Source: ZC4RG19 sp017577565
Lineage (GTDB): Bacteria > Actinomycetota > Acidimicrobiia > Acidimicrobiales > VFJN01
Assembly (NCBI GenBank): GCA_047459075.1
Contig: VSCH01000001.1
Coordinates: 1-64,000, forward strand
Length of the DNA: 64,000 bases
Direction of reading: 5' to 3'
The notes below the pieces were generated by a model. That model was not told the DNA's origin and did no database searches. It saw only the letters and a list, made by a program, of their open reading frames with translations. Position numbers and translations under genes: made by a program. Below are positions 1-9,069 of the stretch, in pieces (position 1 is the first letter of the stretch; the number at the start of each line of letters is the position of its first letter).

Positions 1-833
1 AGCGGTGGCGCCCCCGGCTCGGGCTCGACCTCGGCCGGGGCGTGGTCGTCGACGGCGTAGGCGGTCATCGACAGCGACCCCATCGCGTACCCCTCGACCA
101 GCGGGACGGCGGGGCGGCCGGCGGCGCTCGCCAGTCCGGCCACGTAGAGCAGGGGGATGAAGTGGTCGGGCGTCGGCACGGCGAGCCGGTAGGCCTCGTG
201 GCGGACCACCCGCAGGACGTCGGCGGGCGACGAGGCCATGACCTCCCGCACCTCCTCGTCGAAGTCCCGCGCCCAGGGGAAGGCCAGGTCGGGCTGCGAC
301 CAGTCGACCAGCCGCAGGTTGTGCACGACGTTCCCGCTGCCGACGATCACGACGCCGCGCTCCCGCAGCGGCGCGAGCGCGGCGCCGAGCTCGAGGTGGT
401 GCTCGAGCGGCTTCTGGGCGTTGACGGAGAGCTGCAGCACCGGCACGTCGGCCTCGGGGAAGGCGTGGACGAGCACCGACCAGGTGCCGTGGTCGAGGCC
501 CCAGCTGTCGGCGTCGAGGCCGACCCAGGTGGGGTGCAGGAGGTCGGCGACCTCCTCGGCCAGCTCGGGGTCGCCGGGCGCCGGGTACTGCACGGCGAAC
601 AGCTCGTCCGGGAAGCCGTAGAAGTCGTGGATCGTCCGGGGCCGGGCCATCGCCGTGACCGCCGTGGCGTTGATGTACCAGTGCGCGGACACGACGAGCA
701 CGGCCCGGGGGCGGGGGACGCTCTCGCCGAAGGCCCGCCACGCCTCGGTGTAGCGGTTCCGCTCCAGCGCGTTCATCGGGTTGCCGTGGCCGAGGAAGGC
801 CACGGGGGCGAGCGCCCCCGACGGTGCGGTCAT
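1..833 (-). CDS. DODA-type extradiol ring-opening dioxygenase (YgiD-like), 3' end outside window
   Basis: LigB-superfamily (class III extradiol) dioxygenase of the 4,5-DOPA dioxygenase/YgiD type, a metal-dependent cytosolic enzyme that opens catechol rings. Visible signatures are GHGNP near residue 16, SAHWY near 51, GLDHGTW near 115, GSGNVVHNLR near 171 and PTPDHFIPL near 224. The His residues at about 16, 51, 171 and 224 fit the family's metal ligands. The ATG at 833 overlaps the TGA of the upstream marR gene (ATGA), so the two are translationally coupled. About 277 codons are in the window and the C-terminus lies beyond its left edge. The true substrate cannot be read from sequence. MarR control suggests induction by an aromatic or quinone-like compound (inference). 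Confidence 0.88.
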   Translation of the reverse strand, partial: MTAPSGALAPVAFLGHGNPMNALERNRYTEAWRAFGESVPRPRAVLVVSAHWYINATAVTAMARPRTIHDFYGFPDELFAVQYPAPGDPELAEEVADLLHPTWVGLDADSWGLDHGTWSVLVHAFPEADVPVLQLSVNAQKPLEHHLELGAALAPLRERGVVIVGSGNVVHNLRLVDWSQPDLAFPWARDFDEEVREVMASSPADVLRVVRHEAYRLAVPTPDHFIPLLYVAGLASAAGRPAVPLVEGYAMGSLSMTAYAVDDHAPAEVEPEPGAPP

Positions 834-1339
834 CGCCGTCCTCCTCGCGCGATGCCGGTGTGGCCGTCGCAGTCGCCCTCGCACGCGGCCTCCAGGCCCT
901 CGAGCACGGTGGTCATCATCTCGGCCAGGGCGTCGAGCTGCTCGGGCGTCAGCCGGTCGATGAAGTAGCGGCGCACGGCGGCCACGTGCCCGGGCGCCGC
1001 GGCCTCGATGGCGGCGCGGCCCCGCTCGGTCACGACCACGTAGGCGCCCCGCTGGTCGCTGGGGCAGCGCTCGCGGCGGACGAGCCCCCGGGCCTCCATG
1101 CGCGAGACGTGGTGCGAGACCCGGCTCTTCTCCCAGCCGAGCTCCCGTCCGAGCTGGTAGGCGCGGAGCCGGCCGTCCGGCTGGTCGGTGAGCACGACGA
1201 GGACCGTGTAGTCGGGGTAGGAGAGCTCGGAGTCGGCTGCCAGCTCGCGGCTCAGCTGCGAGGTCAGGCGCAGCTGCACGGCCTGGAGGGCGCGCCAGGC
1301 GCGCGCCTCGCGCTCGTCGAGCCACCGGACCTCGGTCAT
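830..1339 (-). CDS. MarR-family transcriptional regulator
   Basis: A 169-residue MarR protein with an N-terminal dimerisation helix (1-40), a winged helix-turn-helix (about 45-110; recognition region WEKSRVSHHVSRMEARGLV) and C-terminal dimerisation helices. The ATG at 1339 is chosen over the longer frame because it lies 6 nt after TATCCT, and upstream residues look non-coding. The stop overlaps the start of the dioxygenase gene. It is divergent from the YceI gene. A perfect palindrome TGACATGTCA covers its own -35 box and a near copy lies 34 bp away, so autorepression and joint control of the divergent gene are likely (inference). The ligand is unknown. Confidence 0.9.
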   Translation of the reverse strand: MTEVRWLDEREARAWRALQAVQLRLTSQLSRELAADSELSYPDYTVLVVLTDQPDGRLRAYQLGRELGWEKSRVSHHVSRMEARGLVRRERCPSDQRGAYVVVTERGRAAIEAAAPGHVAAVRRYFIDRLTPEQLDALAEMMTTVLEGLEAACEGDCDGHTGIARGGRR

Positions 1340-1345
1340 GGCGCC

Positions 1346-1374
1346 AGGATAGGGGAAGAAGGTTGACATGTCAC
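1346..1374 (-). promoter_or_regulatory. marR promoter
   Basis: On the minus strand, -35 GTGACA (1369-1374) is followed by a 17-nt spacer and -10 TATCCT (1346-1351). The -10 box is 6 nt before the marR ATG, so the mRNA is probably leaderless. Confidence 0.65.
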
Positions 1375-1391
1375 CGATCTGCCGGCACCCT
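1363..1391 (+). promoter_or_regulatory. yceI promoter
   Basis: A perfect -35 TTGACA (1363-1368) is followed by a 17-nt spacer and CACCCT (1386-1391) as a plausible -10. Transcription would start near 1398, inside the second palindrome. The -35 box overlaps the first palindrome and that of the divergent marR promoter. Confidence 0.55.
1364..1373. promoter_or_regulatory. MarR operator-like palindrome 1
   Basis: Perfect 10-bp palindrome TGACATGTCA, overlapping the -35 elements of both divergent promoters. Position and symmetry fit a MarR dimer site. Binding is inferred. Confidence 0.6.
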
Positions 1392-1397
1392 AGTGGT

Positions 1398-1407
1398 TGA
1401 CACGTCA
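1398..1407. promoter_or_regulatory. MarR operator-like palindrome 2
   Basis: TGACACGTCA has the same TGAC/GTCA arms as the first site and differs only at the centre. Its centre is 34 bp from site 1, about three helical turns, and it overlaps the predicted yceI transcription start. Confidence 0.5.
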
Positions 1408-1440
1408 TCGAACTCGTCCCGCCACGGAGGAAGACAGACC

Positions 1441-2016
1441 ATGAGCGACGCCACCATCACCAGGGCCCCCACCGGCACCTACGCCATCGACCCCGCCCAC
1501 AGCCGCATCGGCTTCGTGGCCCGGCACGCGATGGTCACGAAGGTCCGGGGCTCGTTCAACGAGTACGAGGGCACCGGCTACTTCGACGCCGAGGACCCGT
1601 CGCGGTCCCACCTGTCGCTCACGATCCAGGCCGCGAGCATCGACACCCGGAACGCCGACCGCGACGCCCACCTGCGCAGCAACGACTTCTTCGACATGGA
1701 GAACCACCCGACCATCGAGTTCCGCAGCTCGGCGGTCGAGCAGGTGGACGACACGACCTACCGGGTGACCGGCGACCTCACCATCAAGGGCATCACCCGG
1801 CCGGTCACCTTCGACCTCGAGTACACGGGCACGGCCGTCGACCCCTTCGGCAACACCCGCCTCGGCCTGGAGGGCAGCGTCGTCGTCAACCGCAAGGACT
1901 GGGGCCTCACCTGGAACGCGCCCCTCGAGACCGGCGGCGTGCTCGTGAGCGAGAAGGTCACCCTCGAGTTCGAGGTGTCCGCCATCCTGCAGCAGGACGA
2001 CCAGCAGGGGTCCTGA
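1441..2016 (+). CDS. YceI family protein
   Basis: A 191-residue YceI-like lipocalin-type beta-barrel, a family that binds polyisoprenoid or other lipid molecules. The signature begins at YAIDPAHSRIGFVARHAMV and continues with SIDTRNADRDAHLRSNDFF and ITRPVTFDLEY, covering nearly the whole protein. No signal peptide is visible, so this is a cytoplasmic member. The ATG at 1441 has GGAGG at 1426-1430 (10-nt spacing). It is divergent from marR with shared operators, so the two are probably co-regulated. YceI genes next to MarR regulators often respond to oxidative or electrophile stress (family-level inference). Confidence 0.92.
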   Translation: MSDATITRAPTGTYAIDPAHSRIGFVARHAMVTKVRGSFNEYEGTGYFDAEDPSRSHLSLTIQAASIDTRNADRDAHLRSNDFFDMENHPTIEFRSSAVEQVDDTTYRVTGDLTIKGITRPVTFDLEYTGTAVDPFGNTRLGLEGSVVVNRKDWGLTWNAPLETGGVLVSEKVTLEFEVSAILQQDDQQGS

Positions 2017-2057
2017 CCCGGCCGCCCGCCCGACGGCCGCGACACCGCCTCGGCGCC

Positions 2058-2088
2058 CGCCCGGCCCCACCTCGGGTCGGGCCGGGCG
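2058..2088 (+). terminator. Candidate terminator after yceI
   Basis: Inverted repeat CGCCCGGCCC / GGGCCGGGCG (10-bp stem, 11-nt loop) about 40 nt after the YceI stop. There is no T-run, which is common at this GC content, so this is only a candidate. Confidence 0.35.
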
Positions 2089-2128
2089 CCGTCGCGCGCG
2101 GTGCGCGACCCGTGGTTGGATGACGGCC

Positions 2129-3028
2129 ATGCGACCCACGCTCCAGCCCGGGATCTTCGCCGTCGGCACCCGGTCCCACCACCACCTGCACTTCGACGTC
2201 GCCCCCGACGCGCCGGCGCCCGAGGTGCTCGGCGCGCTGCAGCGCATCCGCGAGCACGCGACGACGATCGCCGGCGTCAACATCGTCGTGGGCCTCGGCA
2301 GCGAGCTGTGCGCGCGCATCGCCCCCAGGTGGCTGCCCGAGGGTGTGGGCCCGTTCGAGACCCTGGAGGGCCCGGACGGGACCTGCATCCCCGCCGACCA
2401 GCACGACCTGTGGGTGTGGTTGCACTCGGCCCAGCCGGACGCGGTGTTCGACGTCGCGCTGGCGACCGACGAGTGCCTCCAGGGGGTGGCCACCGTCGCC
2501 GTCGAGCGGCCGTGCTTCACCTACCAGGCCAGCCGCGACCTGACCGGCTTCGAGGACGGCACCGAGAACCCCCCGGTGGACCGGGCCATCGAGCTGGTCG
2601 CCGTCCCCGAGGGCCGGCCCGGCGCCGGCAGCAGCGTCGTGCTCGTCCAGCACTGGGTGCACGACCTGGCGGCCTTCCAGGCGCTCGACGACGAGGAGAA
2701 GGACCAGGTGATCGGCCGCAACCGGCTGACCGGCGAGGCGATCCCCCGCGACCGGCGCTCGCCGCGTGCCCACATCAGCCGGGTCTCGATCGACGACGAG
2801 CACGGCGAGGAGCTGCAGATCTTCCGGCGGTCGGTCGCCTACGGCGGCGTGCTCGAGCACGGGCTCGAGTTCGTGGCCTTCAGCCCCGATGTCGACCGGC
2901 TCGCCAGGATGCTGGAACGCATGGTCGGCATCGGCGACGGGGTGCGCGACCGCCTCACCGACATCTCGAGCTGCCACGCCAGCGCGTGGTACGTGGCCCC
3001 GCCGGTCGAGGCGTTCGTGCCCGGCTGA
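2129..3028 (+). CDS. Dyp-type peroxidase (YfeX-like)
   Basis: A 299-residue dye-decolorising haem peroxidase. It carries the family GXXDG motif as GFEDGTENP (about 140-148, catalytic Asp near 143), a probable proximal haem His in RAHISRVS (about 215) and the distal Arg in IFRRSVAYGG (about 233). No Tat or Sec signal is present, so it is cytosolic like YfeX, unless loaded into an encapsulin, for which no shell gene is seen nearby. An ATG at 2120 is also in frame. 2129 is preferred because it gives the family's usual N-terminus (QPGIFAVGTRSHHH). The substrate is unknown. Confidence 0.92.
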   Translation: MRPTLQPGIFAVGTRSHHHLHFDVAPDAPAPEVLGALQRIREHATTIAGVNIVVGLGSELCARIAPRWLPEGVGPFETLEGPDGTCIPADQHDLWVWLHSAQPDAVFDVALATDECLQGVATVAVERPCFTYQASRDLTGFEDGTENPPVDRAIELVAVPEGRPGAGSSVVLVQHWVHDLAAFQALDDEEKDQVIGRNRLTGEAIPRDRRSPRAHISRVSIDDEHGEELQIFRRSVAYGGVLEHGLEFVAFSPDVDRLARMLERMVGIGDGVRDRLTDISSCHASAWYVAPPVEAFVPG

Positions 3029-3059
3029 GCCGCGGACGGCCCGGGCTCGCCCGCGCCGT

Positions 3060-3845
3060 TCAGACCCGAGCCGGCACGCGCTCGTCGCGGGTGCCGACGG
3101 CGCAGCCCACCGCCACCAGCAGCAGGCCCACGGCCCCGGCCCACACGGCGGGCCCGGGGTCGGCGGGGGACAGCTCCTCGCCGAAGTAGTCGTTCGCCGA
3201 CCCGACGTGCAGCGCCAGCGCGGCGAGCGCGATCGCCGCCCCGCACAGCCGGGGGGCCACGCGACCCTCCCGGTCGAGGCCGGCGGCCACCAGCCCGACG
3301 ACGCCGAGCAGCAGGCCCCACACGACCAGCCGGGCGGCCTGCCCCGCCGGCACGACGAAGGTCGAGAAGGCCAGGGCGACCGCGACCCACGCCAGGCCGA
3401 ACCAGCACAGCCCGCGGACGTAGGCCGTGAACCACGGCTGGCCCCGCGGCCAGCCGCGCATGTCGATGAAGAGGCGGCGCAGCTCGTCGATGGTGAGGCC
3501 CTCGCCCGTCGGGCGCTGTGCGAAGTCCAGGACGGTCAGCGACAACACGAAGAGGAGGAGGCCGGCGGCACCGATCAGCAACCCCGCCCCCGGGCGGCGG
3601 CGCAGCGTGGCCCCCGGCGGGCCGTGGCCGCCCGGAGCAGGTGCCCACCCGCCACCGGGCGGGCCCCACGCCGGCGCCGCGCCGGGACCGGGCGGCGGCG
3701 CCCACCCGCCGGCACCGGAGCCCGGCACCGCCGGCGCGGGCGGGATCCCCGGCGCCGGCGGACCCGGCGGCGAGCTCCGGCCGGACGGTCCCGGGCCCGC
3801 CGGGGCACCGGTCCCGCGCGCGTCCCCGTGGTGGTGATCGCCCAT
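3060..3845 (-). CDS. Proline/glycine-rich membrane protein of unknown function
   Basis: A 261-residue protein I do not assign to a named family. Residues 1-85 are a low-complexity Gly/Pro/Ala cytoplasmic-type tail with an HHH near the start. The rest holds about five hydrophobic segments (from GAGLLIGAAGLLLFVLSLTV onward) separated by short charged loops, one with DELRRLFIDMRGWPRGQPWF. The start at 3845 follows a weak GAGG-type ribosome site and excludes a longer Arg-rich extension that looks like non-coding GC. It is convergent with the peroxidase and upstream of the malic enzyme. Function is unknown. Confidence 0.7.
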   Translation of the reverse strand: MGDHHHGDARGTGAPAGPGPSGRSSPPGPPAPGIPPAPAVPGSGAGGWAPPPGPGAAPAWGPPGGGWAPAPGGHGPPGATLRRRPGAGLLIGAAGLLLFVLSLTVLDFAQRPTGEGLTIDELRRLFIDMRGWPRGQPWFTAYVRGLCWFGLAWVAVALAFSTFVVPAGQAARLVVWGLLLGVVGLVAAGLDREGRVAPRLCGAAIALAALALHVGSANDYFGEELSPADPGPAVWAGAVGLLLVAVGCAVGTRDERVPARV

Positions 3846-3968
3846 CCCCCAGACCTCGTGGTGCGTCCGCGGCCCCGACCCAGCCGCCCCGTGAGGAGCG
3901 CGGTGCCGCCGCCCCGGCCGCGGGGGCGCGGCGGCCGGCACCCTAGCAGGCGCCGGGCGGGCGCCGGG

Positions 3969-5387
<1,419 letters not shown>

Positions 5388-5393
5388 GGACGG

Positions 5394-5399
5394 AACGTA
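5394..5399 (-). promoter_or_regulatory. -10 box of malic enzyme gene (leaderless type)
   Basis: TACGTT on the minus strand, 6 nt before the GTG start. No good -35 is seen. Confidence 0.5.
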
Positions 5400-5501
5400 G
5401 CCGCGACGACGCACCTCACGGTAACCGGTGCCCCGTCGTGCGGCCGCCGCCACCCGACGTGGCGTGATCGGAGCGGCCCGGACTCGCGCGTGGGGTGGCA
5501 C

Positions 5502-5507
5502 TACCCT
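5502..5507 (+). promoter_or_regulatory. -10 box of amino-acid dehydrogenase gene (leaderless type)
   Basis: TACCCT, 6 nt before the GTG at 5514. No ribosome-binding site lies between them. Confidence 0.5.
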
Positions 5508-5513
5508 CGGGGC

Positions 5514-6587
5514 GTGACCGGAGTCTTCGACATCGTGGCATCCGACGAGTTCGAGCAGGTGTCGTACTTCCACGACGCCGCCACCGGTCTCCGGGCGATC
5601 GTCGCCATCCACTCGACGGCGCTCGGGCCGGCGCTCGGGGGGACCCGCTTCTACCCCTACGCCACCGAGGAGGAGGCGCTCGTCGACGTGTGCCGCCTCG
5701 CCCGGGCGATGACCTACAAGCACGCCGTCTGCGGCAACGACCTGGGCGGTGGCAAGGCGGTCATCATCGGCGACCCGGCGACCCTGCGCAGCGAGGCGCT
5801 CTTCCGGGCCTACGGCCGCTTCGTCGAGGGCCTGAACGGCCGCTACATCACCGCCGAGGACGTCGGCACGACGCAGGCCGACATGGACCTGGTCCGCCGG
5901 GAGACCCGGTACGTCACCGGCGTGAGCGAGTCGCTCGGCGGCTCGGGCGACCCCTCCCCCGCCACGGCGTGGGGCGTGCTGTGGGCCATGAAGGCCGTCG
6001 CCGAGCGCCTGTGGGGCTCGCCGTCGCTCGCCGGCCGGCACGTGTGCATCTCGGGCCTCGGCAAGGTCGGTGCCACGCTGGCCCGGCACCTGGCCGAGGA
6101 GGGGGCCAAGCTCACGGTCGCCGACGTGCGCCCCGAGGCCGTCGACGCCGTGGTCGAGCAGCACGGCGCCGTGCCGGTCGCCCCCGAGCAGGCGCACGCG
6201 GTGCCCTGCGACATCTTCTCGCCCTGCGCCCTCGGCGGCGTGCTCGACGCGACGACCGTGCCCGAGCTGCGCTGCGACGCCGTCGTCGGCTCGGCCAACA
6301 ACCAGCTGGCGACGCCGGCGGACGCCGAGCGCCTCCGGCACCGGGGGATCATCTACGCCCCCGACTTCGTGGCCAACGCCGGCGGCGTCATCAACATCGC
6401 CGAGGAGCCGCACGGCTACGACCGCCAGCGGGCCTACGACCGCATCCGGTCGATCTACGACACGCTGCTCGCCGTGTTCGACCGGGCCGACGCCGAGGGC
6501 ACCACCACCGCCGAGGCCGCCGACCGCATCGCCCGCGAGCGCATCGCCGCGGTGGGCGCGACGCGGCTCATCCGCACCGGCGCCTGA
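5514..6587 (+). CDS. Glu/Leu/Phe/Val dehydrogenase (leucine/valine type)
   Basis: NAD-dependent oxidative deamination of a branched-chain or aromatic L-amino acid to its 2-oxo acid. The 357 residues match the octameric leucine/valine dehydrogenase size. The dimerisation domain carries ALGGTRFYPY, MTYKHAVCGNDLGGGKAVI (substrate Lys 69, catalytic Lys 81) and YITAEDVGTTQADM. The Rossmann domain carries CISGLGKVGATLA, and GSANNQLA and FVANAGGVIN follow. Specificity between Leu, Val and Phe cannot be fixed by eye. The GTG at 5514 is chosen from the 6-nt spacing to TACCCT. It is divergent from the malic enzyme gene. Confidence 0.92.
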   Translation: MTGVFDIVASDEFEQVSYFHDAATGLRAIVAIHSTALGPALGGTRFYPYATEEEALVDVCRLARAMTYKHAVCGNDLGGGKAVIIGDPATLRSEALFRAYGRFVEGLNGRYITAEDVGTTQADMDLVRRETRYVTGVSESLGGSGDPSPATAWGVLWAMKAVAERLWGSPSLAGRHVCISGLGKVGATLARHLAEEGAKLTVADVRPEAVDAVVEQHGAVPVAPEQAHAVPCDIFSPCALGGVLDATTVPELRCDAVVGSANNQLATPADAERLRHRGIIYAPDFVANAGGVINIAEEPHGYDRQRAYDRIRSIYDTLLAVFDRADAEGTTTAEAADRIARERIAAVGATRLIRTGA

Positions 6588-6610
6588 GCCCCGGGCGGGT
6601 GCCCCGGGGC
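6588..6610 (+). terminator. Candidate terminator after the dehydrogenase
   Basis: GCCCCGGG / CCCGGGGC, an 8-bp perfect stem with a 7-nt loop starting directly after the TGA. No U-tract follows. Confidence 0.4.
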
Positions 6611-6624
6611 CCGCCGCGGGTCGC

Positions 6625-6630
6625 TAACGT
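6625..6630 (+). promoter_or_regulatory. -10 box of coiled-coil membrane protein gene
   Basis: TAACGT, 8 nt before the GTG at 6639; leaderless arrangement. Confidence 0.5.
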
Positions 6631-6638
6631 CAGCCGCC

Positions 6639-7394
6639 GTGGCCCTCGCACTCGTCTCCGTGGTGGCGGTCGTCGCGGTGGCCGTCGCGGTCGCCCTCGA
6701 CGTGGCCCGCCGCCGGACGGCCGGGGCGCTCGCCGCCGCCCGGGCCGACGTCGAGCGGCTCGACGGGCAGCTCGCCGCCGTGGCCGCGGAGCGCGACGAC
6801 CTGCGGGCCCGGGCCGAGCGCGACGAGCAGGAGGCCGGCCGCCTGCGGTCCGAGGCCGGCGACCTGCGCAAGCAGGTCGAGGACCTGACGATGCTGCTGG
6901 AGGCGACGACGGCCGGCCGGGACGGCGCCGACGAGCGCGAGGTCGCCGGCCTCTGGCAGCTGCTGCGGGCGCACGTCACCCGGCGGTGGGCCGCGGTGGT
7001 CGGCGTCCCGCCCGACGGGCGCACGCTGGTCGACGGCGGCCCGGCCGACCAGTTCGTCGAGGCGCTGGCCCGCGAGACCGAGCGCCTGCGCGAGGAGGTC
7101 GGCGTCGAGGTCGACCTCGCCGTCCCGCCGGCCGGCCCCGAGGGCCTCGGCGAGGCCGGGGGCACGCGGCTCGTCGCCATGCTGGTCGCGGCGCTCGAGC
7201 TGCTCGGCGTGCTGGCCACCTCGGCCCAGCGGGTCACGGTCGAGGTCGGCGACAAGCTGGTCATCACCGGCGACGGGTGGTCCGACCCCCACGGCGAGCT
7301 GGAGGTCGCCCACGGGCGCGTGGCCGCCGCCGGGGTCGGCGTCGCCCCCCTCGACGTCGACGGCGACCGGGTCCGCCTCGTCCTGCGACCCTGA
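6639..7394 (+). CDS. Membrane-anchored coiled-coil protein of unknown function
   Basis: A 251-residue protein with one N-terminal transmembrane helix (about 2-20, VSVVAVVAVAVAVALDVA), a coiled coil at about 28-90 rich in Arg/Glu/Ala heptads, and a C-terminal alpha/beta domain of about 150 residues ending in alternating strands (VTVEVGDKLVITGDGW). The C-terminal part loosely recalls a degenerate histidine-kinase-like ATPase fold. I see no ATP-binding motif, so this is not claimed. It is convergent with pyrE. No family is recognised. Confidence 0.75.
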   Translation: MALALVSVVAVVAVAVAVALDVARRRTAGALAAARADVERLDGQLAAVAAERDDLRARAERDEQEAGRLRSEAGDLRKQVEDLTMLLEATTAGRDGADEREVAGLWQLLRAHVTRRWAAVVGVPPDGRTLVDGGPADQFVEALARETERLREEVGVEVDLAVPPAGPEGLGEAGGTRLVAMLVAALELLGVLATSAQRVTVEVGDKLVITGDGWSDPHGELEVAHGRVAAAGVGVAPLDVDGDRVRLVLRP

Positions 7395-7454
7395 GCCGCG
7401 GCCCGCGACCGCCGGGCCCGGCCGGCCGGGGCGGCACGCGGGGGTGGCCGGCGC

Positions 7455-8033
7455 TCAGGACGTGGCGGCGACGTCGCGCTCGTAGGGGAAGCCGAGGTCC
7501 GGCGCCGTGACCAGCGGGCGCAGCGGGATGCCCAGCTCGGCGGCCATCTCGCCCACCGTGCCGCCCCGGTCGACCACCGGCACGAGCAGCACGACCTCGG
7601 CGCCGTGCGCCCGCACCACCTCGGCGGCCTCCAGCATCGACACGCCCCGGGTGACGGCGTCCTCGGTGATGGCCACCCGGTCACCGGGGTCGAGCGCGCC
7701 GGCGATGCGCCCGCCGGCGCCGTGGCCCTTCTCCTCCTTGCGCACGCTGAACGCCTTGAGCGGGCGCCCCCGCACGGCGGCGATCGCCGCGGTGGCGAAG
7801 GCGGCGGCGTCCGCCCCCATGGTCAGGCCGCCGATGGCCGTGACGTCGTCGGGCAGCACGGCGAGGATGGCGTCGGCGACGAGCAACATGCCGTCGGGCC
7901 GGCAGGTCGTCTGCTTGGCGTCGACGAACCAGTTGCTGCGCCGGCCCGACTTGAGGACGAAGTCGCCGCGGCGCACGGCGTGGCGCAGCAGGTGCTCGAC
8001 GAGGGCCCGGTGGACCTCGGGCGGCACGCTCAC
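7455..8033 (-). CDS. pyrE: Orotate phosphoribosyltransferase
   Basis: Transfers phosphoribose from PRPP to orotate, giving OMP (pyrimidine pathway). The 192 residues include LKSGRRSNWFVDAK, the catalytic-loop stretch RKEEKGHGAGGRIAG and the PRPP loop AITEDAVTRGVS. The usual Thr in the TxG part of the PRPP loop is Arg here. The GTG at 8033 overlaps the purM TGA by four bases (GTGA), so it is translationally coupled to purM and is the last gene of a purF-purM-pyrE operon. Two PRPP-consuming pathways are thus joined in one transcript. A PyrE-like salvage enzyme is a less likely alternative. Confidence 0.87.
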   Translation of the reverse strand: MSVPPEVHRALVEHLLRHAVRRGDFVLKSGRRSNWFVDAKQTTCRPDGMLLVADAILAVLPDDVTAIGGLTMGADAAAFATAAIAAVRGRPLKAFSVRKEEKGHGAGGRIAGALDPGDRVAITEDAVTRGVSMLEAAEVVRAHGAEVVLLVPVVDRGGTVGEMAAELGIPLRPLVTAPDLGFPYERDVAATS

Positions 8034-9061
8034 CGCAGGTGCACCTCCCGCCCGTCGCCGTCGGCGGCGACCAGGGTCCCCACCACCGCGGCGGCGTGGC
8101 CCTCCTCCCGCAGGAGCTCGACGGCCCGGCCCGCGTCGCCCTCGGGGACGACCACCACCATGCCCAGGCCGAGGTTGAAGACCCGGGCCATCTCGGCGTC
8201 GTCGACCTCGCCCCGGCGCTGGATCTCGGTGAACACGCGGGGCACCTCCCAGGACCGGCGGTCGAGCTCGGCGTCGACGCCGGCGGGCAGCACCCGGGGC
8301 AGGTTGCCGACCAGGCCGCCGCCGGTGACGTGGGCGACGGCCCGCACGTCGACGTCGCCGAGCAGCCGCCGCACGGCGGGGGCGTAGATCACCGACGGCC
8401 GCAGCAGCTCGTCGCCGACCGTGCACCCGTCGTAGAGCTCGTCGTCCAGCGACAGCCCCGCCCGCTCCAGCAGCACCCGGCGGGCGAGCGAGTAGCCGTT
8501 GGCCCGCAGCCCCGGTGACGGCAGGCCGACCAGCACGTCGCCGGGCCGGACCGCCTCGCCGGTGATGACGCCGTCGCGCTCGACCACCCCGACGGCGAAG
8601 CCGACGAGGTCGAACTCGCCGGGCGCCATGGCCCCGGGGTGCTCGGCCATCTCGCCGCCCACGAGGGCGCACCCCGCCCGCCGGCAGCCCTCGACGACCC
8701 CGGACACCAGCGCGTCGACCATGTCGGGGTCCAGGCGGCCGACCGAGATGTAGTCGAGCATGAACAGCGGCTCGGCGCCCTGGCACACGATGTCGTCGAC
8801 GCACATGGCGACGAGGTCGATGCCGATCGTGTCGTAGCGGCCGGCGGCCCGGGCGACCATGGCCTTGGTCCCGACGCCGTCGGTCGAGGACACGAGCACC
8901 GGGTCGCGGTAGCCGGCCGGCAGCCCGACGAGCCCGCCGAAGCCGCCGATGTCGCCCACCACCTCGGGCCGGAAGGTCGAGCGGACCTTCCCCTTGATGC
9001 GCTCGACCGCGGCCTCGCCCGCGGCGATGTCGACCCCGGCGGCGGCGTAGGTCTCGCCCAC
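8030..9061 (-). CDS. purM: Phosphoribosylformylglycinamidine cyclo-ligase (AIR synthetase)
   Basis: Step 5 of purine synthesis, FGAM + ATP to AIR. The 343 residues have the PurM/PurL fold with STDGVGTKA (about 58-66), DLVAMCVDDIVCQGAEPLFMLDYI, VGGEMAEHPGA and VAHVTGGGLVGNLPRVLP. Length is normal for the family. The GTG at 9061 is 8 nt after the purF stop, and its own stop overlaps the pyrE start. Cytosolic. Confidence 0.95.
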   Translation of the reverse strand: MGETYAAAGVDIAAGEAAVERIKGKVRSTFRPEVVGDIGGFGGLVGLPAGYRDPVLVSSTDGVGTKAMVARAAGRYDTIGIDLVAMCVDDIVCQGAEPLFMLDYISVGRLDPDMVDALVSGVVEGCRRAGCALVGGEMAEHPGAMAPGEFDLVGFAVGVVERDGVITGEAVRPGDVLVGLPSPGLRANGYSLARRVLLERAGLSLDDELYDGCTVGDELLRPSVIYAPAVRRLLGDVDVRAVAHVTGGGLVGNLPRVLPAGVDAELDRRSWEVPRVFTEIQRRGEVDDAEMARVFNLGLGMVVVVPEGDAGRAVELLREEGHAAAVVGTLVAADGDGREVHLR

Positions 9062-9069
9062 GGCCGGCC

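Noticed and set aside
1363..1402. Second canonical promoter from the TTGACA at 1397-1402
   Set aside because: No acceptable -10 lies 16-18 nt downstream (CGCCAC). The hexamer is better explained as part of the second MarR palindrome.
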